Of a stretch of 64,000 nucleotides of DNA, positions 52,077 through 61,986 are shown one piece after another. The notes beneath the pieces are model-generated. The model was not told the origin of the DNA. It made no database searches and saw only the letters and a list, made by a program, of their open reading frames with translations. The translations under genes and the position numbers were made by a program. How positions within the stretch are numbered: the stretch's first letter is position 1; every line of letters begins with the position of its first letter. The stretch comes from Imperialibacter sp965651695 (GTDB lineage: Bacteria; Bacteroidota; Bacteroidia; Cytophagales; Cyclobacteriaceae). The DNA lies in NCBI GenBank assembly GCA_965651695.1, contig CBFGTI010000004.1:1-64000 (forward strand), written 5' to 3'.

Positions 52077-54842
52077 ATGAAACATTTTTTACTCTTTTTC
52101 TGTACGGTTACTCTTACATCGTCGCTCTTCGCACAAACGCAGAGAATAACTGGAACCGTTACCGATGAAAAAAATGATCCGATTGCCGGTGTAAACTTCC
52201 TTGTGAAGGGTAAGATCACAGGCACTATTTCTGAATTTGACGGCACATTCGAACTAACCACTGCCGCGGAGCTGCCGTTCACAATTGTGGTATCAATGAT
52301 CGGTTATCAGACGCAGGAGATCGAAGTCACTTCCCTGCCACAAGAGCTTCAGGTAAAGCTTGCTGAGTCAACCAAGGTAATGAACGAGCTTGTTTTTGCC
52401 GCCTCGCGGATAGAAGAGAGTATCCTCCGATCGCCGGTAAGCATCGAAAAAATGGACCTTCGCGACATACAGCAAACCGCCTCCGTAAACTTTTACGATG
52501 CACTCGAAAACCTTAAAGGCCTTGAGATGGTGACAAGCGGGCTGACCTTCAAGCAAATCAACACAAGAGGATTTAATCATACGGGCAATTCCAGATTTCT
52601 ACAGCTTATTGATGGGGTTGATAACCAAACACCCGGCCTGGGCTTTTCGGTCGGGAATATGCTGGGTGCATCAGATCTTGACATAGAAAGCGCCGAGTTG
52701 ATTCCTGGTGCAGCATCTGCACTCTATGGCCCTGTCGCATTTAATGGCATGCTTATGATGCGTACAAAAGACCCCTTTCAGTACCAGGGGTTGAGTGCAC
52801 AGGCAAAGGTTGGTGTAAATCATATCAACGAGACGTCCGCCGATCCGCATGCGCTATACGATTACTCCATTAGGTATGCAAAAGCGTTTAATGACAAGTT
52901 CGCCTTCAAAGTCAACGCCTCCTATTTTACCGGACTGGATTTTTATGCTGATAATTACACTGACGTAGATCCGGGAACGCCCGAGCCCGAGCGTGGTGAC
53001 ACTAACCCAGCCAGAAACGCTTTGAATATTTACGGTGATGATGAAGCAAGGGAGCTCCCCGGAATTGGACGTGTGTCGAGAACCGGCTACGAAGAACGTG
53101 CTCTCACCGACTACAACGTTTACAGCCTCAAATTAAACGGAGCGCTTCATTACCGTATTACCGACAATATGGTGCTGAGCTATCAATACAACTTTAGCCA
53201 GGGCACAGCCAACTATACAGGAAGTAACCGTTTTTCGATCAATAACTTCACCTTGCAACAGCAGAAGCTTGAATTAAAGGGAAGCAACTATTTTGTGCGT
53301 GCGTACTCCACTGCCGAAGACTCACACGACTCGTACAATGCTAAAGGCCTGGGCCAACTCATCAACCAAACGTGGGTGCAGGATTTGGACGGAAACATTG
53401 TGCCGGCAAACCAGGCAGACGATATGTGGTTTACCCGCTACGAGCAAGCTTACACCGGCGGCATAGCAGGTGTTACTGCCAATGATCACACTGCTGCCAG
53501 AGCGTTTGCCGATCAGGGAAGATTTCAGCCAGGTAGTGCTGATTTTAATGCCGAAAAAGAAAGGCTGATTGCCACGCAGGGCTTGAGTGGAGCAGGCATT
53601 CTGAGCCAAAGCAAGCTCTACCATGCAGAAGGGCAGTATGACTTCTCCAGTAAGATAAAATTTGTTGATGTGCTGGTTGGTGGAAACTATCGGGTGTACG
53701 ACATGTTCACCAATGGTACGCTTTTCGACGACAAGGGTGGAAGTATTATCATCAAAGAAGGAGGTGCCTTTGCTCAGCTTGGGAAAAATCTGCTGAGCGA
53801 CAATCTGAGGCTGCTGGGGTCTGTTCGATACGACAAGAACCAGAATTTCGATGGACGGTTTACGCCAAGGGCCTCGGCGGTGTACACGGTGGCTAACAAC
53901 CACAATTTCAGAACTTCAATCCAAACCGGGTTTAGAAATCCCACGCCCGGCGACCAGTACATCAAGCTCAACGCAGGCCCCATTACAATTCTCGGTGGTG
54001 TGCCCGACAACAGCCAGGGCATGACGGTGTATCAAAACTCATTTACCACTGCATCTCTCGGGCCTTTCTTTGGTGCATTCCAGCAGGCAATGCAAAATGG
54101 CGCCACCCCCCAGGAGGCAGTGATGCAGGCCAAAGACCTCCTTGTTAAGTCGGATGTGGCCTATATTAAACCGGAAAGAGCAACCGTTTTCGAGGTCGGC
54201 TATAAAGGATTGGTGAATGAGAATTTTGTGATTGATCTCAATTACTATTTCTCCAGTTACACCGACTTTTTGCTCAACCAGGTGGTAATGGAACCGCAAA
54301 GTCCGGTATTGGGTAGCGATGGTGAAATCAATCCTCAGGCAGCGATGGACCTCCTAAACGGGGACAGCCACTTGTATCAACTTTACACAAATGCAAGCGA
54401 CCGGGTAACCTCGCAGGGGGCGACGCTGGGTATCACCTATGCTCTTCCAAACAACTATTCACTTGGCGCAAACGCAACCCTTGCCACATTCGATATTCGG
54501 GATGCCAATCCGAACGACATCCCCGGTTTCAATACTCCGAAGTACAAAACGGTGGTCACTTTTGGTAATCGTAAGCTCATCGACAACCTGGGTTTCAATG
54601 TTGCCTGGAGATGGCAGGACAGCTACGATTGGTATGGAACGTTCAACCAAATGAGGCCGGGGAGAATCGAGGCGTTTTCAATAGTTGACGCACAGGTAAG
54701 CTACAAAGTGCTGCCAATAAAATCGATGGTTAAGCTGGGGGCCAGCAATTTATTTAACAACCAAGTGTACCAAGCCTATGGCTCACCAGCTGTCGGCGCC
54801 ATTTATTACGTGAGTGTGACCTTCGATCAACTGTTAAGATGA
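52077..54842 (+). CDS. TonB-dependent receptor of the AhpD/MFS operon
   Basis: A 921-residue outer-membrane receptor. A signal peptide (FFCTVTLTSSLFAQ) is followed by a carboxypeptidase-regulatory-like domain (about 22-105, ITGTVTDEKNDPIAGVNFLV), the plug (about 115-240) and a large barrel. Unlike the receptor at 48123 it has long extracellular loops. Its stop overlaps the start of the MFS transporter gene (ATGA), so outer- and inner-membrane transport are co-translated. The substrate is unknown. Confidence 0.93.
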   Translation: MKHFLLFFCTVTLTSSLFAQTQRITGTVTDEKNDPIAGVNFLVKGKITGTISEFDGTFELTTAAELPFTIVVSMIGYQTQEIEVTSLPQELQVKLAESTKVMNELVFAASRIEESILRSPVSIEKMDLRDIQQTASVNFYDALENLKGLEMVTSGLTFKQINTRGFNHTGNSRFLQLIDGVDNQTPGLGFSVGNMLGASDLDIESAELIPGAASALYGPVAFNGMLMMRTKDPFQYQGLSAQAKVGVNHINETSADPHALYDYSIRYAKAFNDKFAFKVNASYFTGLDFYADNYTDVDPGTPEPERGDTNPARNALNIYGDDEARELPGIGRVSRTGYEERALTDYNVYSLKLNGALHYRITDNMVLSYQYNFSQGTANYTGSNRFSINNFTLQQQKLELKGSNYFVRAYSTAEDSHDSYNAKGLGQLINQTWVQDLDGNIVPANQADDMWFTRYEQAYTGGIAGVTANDHTAARAFADQGRFQPGSADFNAEKERLIATQGLSGAGILSQSKLYHAEGQYDFSSKIKFVDVLVGGNYRVYDMFTNGTLFDDKGGSIIIKEGGAFAQLGKNLLSDNLRLLGSVRYDKNQNFDGRFTPRASAVYTVANNHNFRTSIQTGFRNPTPGDQYIKLNAGPITILGGVPDNSQGMTVYQNSFTTASLGPFFGAFQQAMQNGATPQEAVMQAKDLLVKSDVAYIKPERATVFEVGYKGLVNENFVIDLNYYFSSYTDFLLNQVVMEPQSPVLGSDGEINPQAAMDLLNGDSHLYQLYTNASDRVTSQGATLGITYALPNNYSLGANATLATFDIRDANPNDIPGFNTPKYKTVVTFGNRKLIDNLGFNVAWRWQDSYDWYGTFNQMRPGRIEAFSIVDAQVSYKVLPIKSMVKLGASNLFNNQVYQAYGSPAVGAIYYVSVTFDQLLR

Positions 54843-56074
54843 TAAGTCCAACACTGGAAGTTCAGAAAGAGGATGCTGCGAAAATCGGCATCCTCCTATG
54901 GATTTCATTCGCAATATGCTTTGTATGCAACATGGCTGCCGGGCTGATTTCAACGCTGATGTCGGTGTACTTGCCCGTGGTAGTGCGAGATTTAAGTGGT
55001 GCTGTAAGTGCTGATGAACTAAACTACATCAGCGCCTACATCAACTCGCTCTATATTGCCGGTTGGGCAGTGGGCGGATTTTTTTGGGGTATCATCAGCG
55101 ACAAAATCGGCAGAGCCAAAGCATTGGCAATTTCTGTTGTGTCTTTTGGGATTTTTACACTGTGTATAAGTTTAGCGCCTTCGTGGGAAATAGTCGTAGC
55201 CTTTCGACTGCTCTCCGGCCTCACTGTTGGCGGCATCCTGGTGATAACGCCTATGCTGCTCTTCGAAATATGGCCTCCCCGCACCCGGGCAGTGATGATC
55301 GGGATTGACTCTATCGGATTTCCAGTCGGGATTTTTTCCTCCGGACTAGTCAATCTTCTAGTTAACGATTGGCACCATGCCTTCCTGGTAGGTGCTCTTC
55401 CGCTGGTGCTTGGAGTATGTTGCCTCTTAATCTTAAAAGAGTCGGACGACTGGCGGCAATCAAGAGAAAGTACCGCTACTAAAAACGTAGAGCACACCGC
55501 GGTGGACAAAGCGAACCTTATAAAAGGGGCCGTTATTTTTGGCTCAATGCTTATCGGCCTTTGGGGAATGTTCTCCTGGATACCCACATGGGTCCAGAGT
55601 TTGCTGGTTGATTCGAGCGGGCAAAGTGAGCGGGGCATTGCTATGATGCTGCTAGGCGCAGGTGGTCTTACCGGCGGGTTCGTCTCCGGATGGGTTTCAA
55701 ACAGCCTTGGTGTGAGAAAGGCCATGATGCTTTGCTTCGGTGGTTGCATTCTCATGTCAGTTCTTCTATTCGGGTTTAACGCAACGTTCTCACCCATGAT
55801 CTATGTGGAGCTGGCCTTGCTGTCACTCTTCTTTGGGATCAGCCAGGGGCTGTTGTCGTTGTACATTCCTCAATTGTTTCCCGTGCACATACGAGGCACC
55901 TTTGCGGGTATCTGTTTCAATATTGGCCGAATCGTCACTGCCGTCGCCATCTTTTTTGTTGGCGCGATGGTAACCACACTTGGAGGCTATAGCAATGCCT
56001 TACTCACCTTTGCCGGAATTTTTGTGGCAGGGTTCATTACAGTACTTATTACCAAGAAAAAATCTAAAAATTAA
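54839..56074 (+). CDS. MFS transporter of the TonB/AhpD operon
   Basis: A 411-residue major facilitator with about 12 membrane segments. Motif A is visible between helices 2 and 3 (FFWGIISDKIGRAKAL), and a second copy, GFVSGWVSNSLGVRKA, lies between helices 8 and 9. It resembles the aromatic-acid and sugar-porter-like MFS groups. Coupled to the TonB receptor before it (ATGA) and to the second AhpD-like gene after it (TAATG), it probably imports the receptor's substrate into the cytoplasm. Confidence 0.92.
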   Translation: MISPTLEVQKEDAAKIGILLWISFAICFVCNMAAGLISTLMSVYLPVVVRDLSGAVSADELNYISAYINSLYIAGWAVGGFFWGIISDKIGRAKALAISVVSFGIFTLCISLAPSWEIVVAFRLLSGLTVGGILVITPMLLFEIWPPRTRAVMIGIDSIGFPVGIFSSGLVNLLVNDWHHAFLVGALPLVLGVCCLLILKESDDWRQSRESTATKNVEHTAVDKANLIKGAVIFGSMLIGLWGMFSWIPTWVQSLLVDSSGQSERGIAMMLLGAGGLTGGFVSGWVSNSLGVRKAMMLCFGGCILMSVLLFGFNATFSPMIYVELALLSLFFGISQGLLSLYIPQLFPVHIRGTFAGICFNIGRIVTAVAIFFVGAMVTTLGGYSNALLTFAGIFVAGFITVLITKKKSKN

Positions 56075-56625
56075 TGGCACACATTGCAGTACCGGACGGT
56101 GTTCCGGGGATCAGAAGCCTGGTGATGTTCAGACCCGAAACAGGCAAGCACCTGTATGACCTGGCACAGGTTTTATTAAGGGGCCCGTCCCCGCTCAGCC
56201 CGGCGGAAAGAGAGCTGATTGCGACTCATGTCTCGTCACGAAATAATTGTACATTTTGCATGAGTAGCCACGCCGCAGCAGCACGTGAACTATTTGCTGA
56301 CGAACGTGAAGTTGTCGATTGCGTTATTCATGGACACGAAACCGATTTGCTTAGCAATAAGATGAAGGCATTGCTTAACATTGCCGGAAAAGTGCAGCAA
56401 AGCGGAAAGCTTGTGAGCGACGCCGATGTGGCAGAAGCACGAAAGCACGGAGCCAATGACCGCGACATACACGACACGGTGTTGATAGCGGCAACATTCT
56501 CCATGTTCAATCGCTACGTGGACGGGCTGGCATCGTTGACTCCCACTGATCCGGCAGCGTATGAGCCCATGGGAAAGCGTTTGGCTACTATGGGTTATGT
56601 TTTACCTCAACAACCAAAACAATAA
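56074..56625 (+). CDS. AhpD/carboxymuconolactone-decarboxylase-like protein 2
   Basis: 183 residues, paralogous to the proteins at 51485 and 56625. The active-site set is intact: AERELIATHVS and NNCTFCMSSHA. The N-terminus (MAHIAVPDGVPGIRS) and C-terminal IHDTVLIAATFSMFNRYVDGLA are shared with protein 3. The start overlaps the MFS stop (TAATG). Retention of three intact copies suggests different substrates or a hetero-oligomer. Confidence 0.93.
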   Translation: MAHIAVPDGVPGIRSLVMFRPETGKHLYDLAQVLLRGPSPLSPAERELIATHVSSRNNCTFCMSSHAAAARELFADEREVVDCVIHGHETDLLSNKMKALLNIAGKVQQSGKLVSDADVAEARKHGANDRDIHDTVLIAATFSMFNRYVDGLASLTPTDPAAYEPMGKRLATMGYVLPQQPKQ

Positions 56626-57173
56626 TGGCACACATTGAACTTCCGGAAGGGCTTCCCGGCATCAGGGGTCCTATGGCTTTAAGACCAGAAACGTCAAAAC
56701 CGCTGAATGACCTGGCTGAGGTGCTCCTGAGGAGCGATAATTCACTTTCCAGGGGAGAACGCGAGTTAATTGCTACGTACGTGTCGTACCTCAACGATTG
56801 CTTTTTTTGCCAGAATGCACATGGCGGTATTGCCCAGCACTATCTGCAATGCGATATGAATTTCATTGATGGTGTCAAACAAAACGTGGACGGAGCTCCC
56901 ATCTCCGACAAGCTGAAAGCACTACTGGCCATTGCCGCAAGTGTTCAAAAAGGAGGCAAGCATGTAACTGCTGATCAGGTAGCAAAGGCAAAAGCACTGG
57001 GAGCAACGGACCTGGAGATCCACGACACGGTTCTAATTGCAGCAGCATTTTGCATGTTCAACCGATATGTAGACGGCCTGGGCACCTGGGCCCCGCAAGA
57101 CCGGATGTTTTATGTGAACAGGGCAAAAGCCCGTGCCGAAGAAGGTTACGCAAATTATGACCCACACAAGTAA
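56625..57173 (+). CDS. AhpD/carboxymuconolactone-decarboxylase-like protein 3
   Basis: 182 residues. GERELIATYVS and NDCFFCQNAHGG give the Glu, Cys-x-x-Cys and His. It is closest to protein 2 (MAHIELPEGLPGIRG) and starts in a TAATG overlap with it. The C-terminus differs, with WAPQDRMFYVNRAKARAEEG. It is 9 bp upstream of the DUF3179 gene. Confidence 0.93.
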   Translation: MAHIELPEGLPGIRGPMALRPETSKPLNDLAEVLLRSDNSLSRGERELIATYVSYLNDCFFCQNAHGGIAQHYLQCDMNFIDGVKQNVDGAPISDKLKALLAIAASVQKGGKHVTADQVAKAKALGATDLEIHDTVLIAAAFCMFNRYVDGLGTWAPQDRMFYVNRAKARAEEGYANYDPHK

Positions 57174-57182
57174 TTCACATTT

Positions 57183-58322
57183 ATGAAAAAACTTTTTTAT
57201 ATCGGGCTGGCCGGTCTGACATTGTTCGAAGTAGCCAATGTGTATTTTATTATGCCTATGCCGGGGAGTCAGCAAATGAACAGCATCGACCTGGCTTATT
57301 TTCTCTATACTTACCGGTGGTTTTTCAGAATAGCCTTTGCAGGAATGATATTGGCAGGAAGTAGCGCTGCCTTTAGTACCAATAAAAAATGGATCCCGCT
57401 CATCGCATTACTGCCTGTTTTGGTGGTTGTGTATGTGTTCAACTTTCAAATGACGGCAGATCACATGTTTCTGCAACCTCAAACCCTCGCATTCAAATCC
57501 GAAACAGAAAGTAATTTGAGCGATAGCAGCATAGTGGTTGCTGTTAGCCACCGGGGAGAAGCAAAGGCCTACCCTATCCGCTACATCCAGTACCACCACC
57601 AGGTGCGGGATTCTGTGGGTGGAAAACCTGTGATGGTCACCTACTGCAATGTGTGCCGTACGGGCCGTATTTTTGAACCGCTGGTGGATGGCAAGATCGA
57701 AAATTTCAGGCTCGTCGGAATGGATCATTTCAACGCCATGTTTGAAGACGAAACAACGAAGAGCTGGTGGCGGCAGGCGAATGGTGAAGCCATTACCGGC
57801 TCGCTGAAGGGTTATACGCTGCCGGAAGTAGAGTCAAGTCAGCTCACACTAGGCACTTTTTTTAGCTTATATCCTTTAGGCAAAGTGATGCAAGCCGAAG
57901 ATATTTCGAGAGATAGCTATGATAGTCTTGGCCGTTTTGAAAGGGGGCGCAGCAAAGGCCAGTTGACAAGGACCGATTCGTTGTCGTGGCAGGACAAATC
58001 GTGGGTATTAGGTGTTGATCTTGACGGCCAAACCAAAGCTTACGACTGGATTGAACTAAGGCAGACAAATATTGTCAATGATCAATTGGGCAACACTCCC
58101 ATTGTCATAGCCATCGCCTCTGACGCCCAAAGTTTTGCAGCTTTCGTAAGGGCTGCCGATGAGCTGTTTGTTTTAAAAAACGATTCTCTCGTGAGCACGC
58201 AGAACAGCTACGACTTTTTGGGGCAAAGCAAAGATGGAAGCAAACTCCAGCGGGTGAAGGTTTACCAGGAGTTCTGGCACAGCTGGAAGCAATTTCATCC
58301 TGATACTGAGGTTTATAAATAG
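57183..58322 (+). CDS. DUF3179 domain-containing membrane protein
   Basis: 379 residues. The first about 100 residues contain three hydrophobic segments (FYIGLAGLTLFEVANVYFI, FRIAFAGMILAGSSAAF, WIPLIALLPVLVVVYVF). The rest is the DUF3179 domain, with YPIRYIQYHHQVRD, MVTYCNVCRTGRIFEP, and later SWVLGVDLDGQTKAYDW. The CNVC pair in this family may be redox active or metal-binding. It ends the six-gene operon and is followed by a hairpin. Function unknown; co-occurrence with AhpD-like redox proteins is suggestive. Confidence 0.92.
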   Translation: MKKLFYIGLAGLTLFEVANVYFIMPMPGSQQMNSIDLAYFLYTYRWFFRIAFAGMILAGSSAAFSTNKKWIPLIALLPVLVVVYVFNFQMTADHMFLQPQTLAFKSETESNLSDSSIVVAVSHRGEAKAYPIRYIQYHHQVRDSVGGKPVMVTYCNVCRTGRIFEPLVDGKIENFRLVGMDHFNAMFEDETTKSWWRQANGEAITGSLKGYTLPEVESSQLTLGTFFSLYPLGKVMQAEDISRDSYDSLGRFERGRSKGQLTRTDSLSWQDKSWVLGVDLDGQTKAYDWIELRQTNIVNDQLGNTPIVIAIASDAQSFAAFVRAADELFVLKNDSLVSTQNSYDFLGQSKDGSKLQRVKVYQEFWHSWKQFHPDTEVYK

Positions 58323-58669
58323 AAGTGTAATCCCGGGCACAGTCAGGGCGTATCATCTTCGGGGCAACGTTTCCGGTCTCTAGCCTCACTCCTCATCCGG
58401 GTGCGTAACCTTTCGAGACACCCGGCGGCTTTTAAAACTTTCTCAAACTAAAAACCCGCCCGGATGCACCGGGCGGGTTGGGGAAAAGGATTGTTAATTG
58501 TCTAGGAAAGCCGATGCGTTCCGGTAATGCTTATAAATGCATTACTTCTAAACATTCCGGACCGGCAGCTAGTGCCTGACTGGAAAAAATATTTCCTTCG
58601 CTGCGGTTTGCTAATGCCAGTTTCGTTACATTTTGGTTAGATATCGCCCGGAGGGTGGTGGTAAAACTT
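58323..58669. other. Intergenic region with terminator hairpin
   Basis: About 350 bases between the DUF3179 and beta-propeller genes. It contains the hairpin listed separately; the remainder shows no gene. Confidence 0.5.
58453..58479. terminator. Terminator hairpin after the six-gene operon
   Basis: AACCCGCCCGG (58453-58463), loop ATGCA, CCGGGCGGGTT (58469-58479): an 11-bp perfect stem. A run of A precedes it and few T follow on the plus strand, so it may work better on the minus strand, but its position suits termination of the operon ending at 58322. Confidence 0.6.
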
Positions 58670-59608
58670 ATGCGCCCGGTTCAATTACTGTTTTTAATTT
58701 CTGCCTTACATATGCCTGCTATGGATCTACAATTTCGTCTTTTACAGCGACAAGTGCTGCCGGGGGTTGCGTCGGCATCGGGCATTGCCACAAGCAACAA
58801 TCGCATATATGTGGTGGGCGACAACACGCCGTGGCTCTTTGAAATTGACAAACAGTTTAACGTTATTTCCAGGCTGCGGATAATAGAAACCGGCGATGGC
58901 GTGATACCCAAACCCGATAAGCCCGATTTTGAATCGCTCGAGGCAGTAGGAGAGGGCGAAGCCAGCGAGCTTATTTTATTCGGGTCGGGCGCCAAATCAC
59001 CTCAGCGCGATATTTTCATCAGGATTCCCCACGCGCACCCCGCTGAGCCACAAACCTACTCGCTTACCAGGTTTTACGATCATCTTCGGGGGTCGGCCAT
59101 GCTGCGAAACTCCGAACTCAACATTGAAGCGGTGGCCGTTGAAGGCGACCGTCTGTACCTATTTAACCGCCGGAAAAACGTCGCATTTGTGTATTCTTAC
59201 CGTGACTTTCTCTCCTTTGTGAGTGGAGGCAAGCCTTACCCTGAGCCGAAAGTTTACGAGATCACGCTGCCAGCTATCAGGGGGATAGAGGCCGGTATCT
59301 CAGGAGCAACATCCATAAAGGGCACCAATAAAATCATCTTTACTGCGTCGGTCGAAGATACCCCAAATGCTTATGACGATGGAGAAATACTAGGAAGCTA
59401 CGTTGGAATTATTGATTTTGAAGATGCCGGTGAGCCCTTGCAACCGGCCGCAGTTCTTATTTCTGAAAGCGGGGAGCCGCTGAAGCTAAAAGTGGAGTCT
59501 GTTTGCATTGTTGGGCATAGCAAACCCAATGAAGCTGAGGTGCTGCTGGTAACCGACAACGACGAAAACAATTCCGAAATCATCAAGGGGCTGCTCAGGT
59601 GGCAATAG
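58670..59608 (+). CDS. Beta-propeller-like protein of unknown function
   Basis: About 312 residues from the ATG at 58670 (a GTG five codons earlier is possible). Repeated blades of four strands can be followed: IATSNNRIYVVGDNTPWLFE, LEAVGEGEASELILFGSG, IEAVAVEGDRLYLFNRR, GISGATSIKGTNKIIFTASV and VESVCIVG. The N-terminus is only weakly hydrophobic. Related proteins in Bacteroidota are unnamed. It overlaps the MFS gene on the other strand tail-to-tail by 14 bp. Confidence 0.75.
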   Translation: MRPVQLLFLISALHMPAMDLQFRLLQRQVLPGVASASGIATSNNRIYVVGDNTPWLFEIDKQFNVISRLRIIETGDGVIPKPDKPDFESLEAVGEGEASELILFGSGAKSPQRDIFIRIPHAHPAEPQTYSLTRFYDHLRGSAMLRNSELNIEAVAVEGDRLYLFNRRKNVAFVYSYRDFLSFVSGGKPYPEPKVYEITLPAIRGIEAGISGATSIKGTNKIIFTASVEDTPNAYDDGEILGSYVGIIDFEDAGEPLQPAAVLISESGEPLKLKVESVCIVGHSKPNEAEVLLVTDNDENNSEIIKGLLRWQ

Positions 59609-60860
59609 CCGAAACTTTTGGATTGCAAGTTTCAGGTGAGGCGGATGCCCGGGTCACGCACCGCATCCTGTAGCTGATAACCAACGCCGAGCCGATAGTG
59701 AGCAGCGCAATTGCCAGTACTGGTGCTGCCAACCCGAGGCGGTCGGCAATTAAGCCGGTGAGGATTGCCCCGAAGGCGTACCCAAGATCTCTCCATAACC
59801 TAAAAATGCCAATACTTTTGGGCCGCTGGTCGGGATGGGTGTAGTCCGACACAGCCGCAAGAAAGGTCGGGTATACGATCGCCGTACCTATGCCGAGAAT
59901 AGATGCAAGAATGATGTAGACAGTGAATGAGCTGGCAAACACCATGGCAAGCAGCGCCAGCCCCTGCAGCAGCATGCCCCAAAACAGCAGGTCTTTCTTG
60001 CAAAATTTATCGGCAAGTTTACCGGTAACCAGCTGGCCAAAACCCCACACGGCAGGGTACGCAGCCACAATTATTCCCGTTTCGTGCAGGTCAAATCCTT
60101 TTGAGATCAGCAGCAGCGGGAATAGCCCCCATACCATGCCGTCGTTCAGGTTGTTTACCAGGCCCGCCTGGGTAACCGAGCCAAGGTTGGGGTGTTTCCA
60201 GGTAGTTTCCCAAAAAATCCCTTTTAGGCGCGGAAGTGAGCTTGCCGTGGCTTCCATTTGCACATGGCGGTGTGTGTCTTTCACAAAAAGCCAGCTAAGC
60301 AGTAATCCTGCTACTGCCATGCCAATGCCCACGTAAAACGGATAGGGCCGCAGGCCGTAGCTGGAGGCGATCCAGCCGGTAAGGAACGCCACGGCAGCAA
60401 GGGCCACATAGCCGGCAAATTCGTTGAGGCCCATAGCAAACCCACGGTCCTTTTCTCCCACGAGGTCAATTTTCATCACCACGGTGCTCGACCACGCCAG
60501 CCCCTGGTTAATGCCCAGCAAAATATTGGCGGCAATCACCCAGCCCCAGCTGCTGGCATAAATAAGCATTACAGGCACAGGCAATGCGAATAGCCATCCT
60601 ATCAGTAGCAGGTTTTTCCGCCCTACCCGGTTGGCCAGCATGCCGGTGTAGTAGTTGGTCACGGCTTTGGTGACGCCAAATACTACGATAAATGAAAGAA
60701 TGGCTGTTTTGGCCACCATGCCAAAGTCAACCTCGGCAATTTGCGGAATAATGGTGCGCTCGAGGCCCACCATTCCGCCTACAAACGCATTGATAAGAAT
60801 AAGCAGCGAAAACTGTTTCCAGTTCTCCTTCAGCCCCAATTTTACAGTTCGGTTATCCAT
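59595..60860 (-). CDS. MFS transporter of the sulfur/persulfide operon
   Basis: About 421 residues from the ATG at 60860 (MDNRTVKLGL); the frame upstream of it overlaps the persulfide dioxygenase gene and is not conserved-looking. Twelve membrane segments, with the motif A-like TGMLANRVGRKNLLLIGWLFA between helices 2 and 3 and VTGKLADKFCKKDLL later. Being third in an operon with rhodanese and persulfide dioxygenase domains, it may export sulfite, thiosulfate or a related product; this is inference from context. Confidence 0.88.
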   Translation of the reverse strand: MDNRTVKLGLKENWKQFSLLILINAFVGGMVGLERTIIPQIAEVDFGMVAKTAILSFIVVFGVTKAVTNYYTGMLANRVGRKNLLLIGWLFALPVPVMLIYASSWGWVIAANILLGINQGLAWSSTVVMKIDLVGEKDRGFAMGLNEFAGYVALAAVAFLTGWIASSYGLRPYPFYVGIGMAVAGLLLSWLFVKDTHRHVQMEATASSLPRLKGIFWETTWKHPNLGSVTQAGLVNNLNDGMVWGLFPLLLISKGFDLHETGIIVAAYPAVWGFGQLVTGKLADKFCKKDLLFWGMLLQGLALLAMVFASSFTVYIILASILGIGTAIVYPTFLAAVSDYTHPDQRPKSIGIFRLWRDLGYAFGAILTGLIADRLGLAAPVLAIALLTIGSALVISYRMRCVTRASASPETCNPKVSAIAT

Positions 60861-60870
60861 CGTATGTTCT

Positions 60871-61974
60871 TTAAGAAATGGCGCAACGATTGGCCCCTGC
60901 TTCCAGCTCAGCCGGCTGATGTCCTTCATAAGAACCCGTTTTGTTCAATCCGGCAATGGTAAGGTAGTTGGGCGGTGTGGGCGGAATCCGTTGCAGTGTA
61001 TACTTTACAAAGTCGTCTTTGTCGAGCTTTAACATTGGAAGGTTTTTGTGCAGCTCGGCGATGGTAGCAGCCACAAGTTTGTTATCGAACGGCACGGTTT
61101 TCGACGAGTGGGCGGGCAATACCAGCGTGGACGGGTCTAACCCGAGCAGTTTTTCTAAAGACACGTACAGCTGCCCGGCCTTCCTTTCAGCTTCTTCCGC
61201 ATTTGCCTTCAGGTCGGGGCGGCCCACACCGTCGGTAAACAACGTATCACCTGTAAAAAGAAACGGTCCTATCCTGAAAGAGGTGCTCTCCGGCGTATGT
61301 CCCGGTGTGTGTATTACTTCCAGGGCGGCGGCGCCAAAGAACAGCTTGTCTTCATCTTTTATCGGCGTAAAAGCGTAGTCGACTTGTGCCAGGCTAAGCA
61401 TTACGTGTGTAGCGCCTGTTTTTTCGGCCAGCTCCCTGGTGCGCGAAAGGTAATCGGCGTGGATATGCGTGTCTGTTACATAGCTGATTTTCCAGCCGTT
61501 TTCTCCCGCGAGATCTTCATACACCTCCGGGTCCAGCGCGGCATCAATTACGATGGCTTCTGCGCCGGAACCAACAATGTACGAGAGACAGCCTTTCGCC
61601 GACCTGCGCACCTGTATCACCTTCAGGTTTCCCCAGCCGGCCTCTGCGGTATTCCACACAAAGTTCCAGGCCTTCATTCCGCCATCAAGTGAATACACCT
61701 CGTAGCCTTTTTGCTTTAGCTGCTCGGCGGCCAGCAGGCTGGTTTTTCCTGCTGTACACACCGTTACTATCGGCGCGTTGGGGAGTATGTGGTTGGCGAA
61801 AACATTTGTTTCACCGGCTTTTAGCCTGTCGTACACATCGGCGTGAACGCTCCCCGGGATCGACCATTCCTCCCGTTCGGTTTGCGGCCGTACATCCAGA
61901 ATTGTCACAGGTTTCTTTTCGGCTAGCCACCCGGCTACTGTGCCGGCATCAATCTTTAATTGTTCTGCTATCAT
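60871..61974 (-). CDS. Rhodanese-persulfide dioxygenase (metallo-beta-lactamase) fusion
   Basis: A 367-residue fusion. Residues about 1-112 form a rhodanese domain (VTILDVRPQTEREEWSIPG) with the catalytic Cys in TVCTAGKTS. Residues about 116-340 form an ETHE1-like metallo-beta-lactamase: THIHADYLS (Fe-binding His and Asp), HTPGHTPES, FTGDTLFTDGVGRPDL and LPAHS. Such fusions oxidise protein or glutathione persulfides to sulfite and move sulfane sulfur. It starts 12 bp after the regulator gene and runs into the MFS gene. Confidence 0.93.
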   Translation of the reverse strand: MIAEQLKIDAGTVAGWLAEKKPVTILDVRPQTEREEWSIPGSVHADVYDRLKAGETNVFANHILPNAPIVTVCTAGKTSLLAAEQLKQKGYEVYSLDGGMKAWNFVWNTAEAGWGNLKVIQVRRSAKGCLSYIVGSGAEAIVIDAALDPEVYEDLAGENGWKISYVTDTHIHADYLSRTRELAEKTGATHVMLSLAQVDYAFTPIKDEDKLFFGAAALEVIHTPGHTPESTSFRIGPFLFTGDTLFTDGVGRPDLKANAEEAERKAGQLYVSLEKLLGLDPSTLVLPAHSSKTVPFDNKLVAATIAELHKNLPMLKLDKDDFVKYTLQRIPPTPPNYLTIAGLNKTGSYEGHQPAELEAGANRCAIS

Positions 61975-61986
61975 AAGGTAAGTGGT

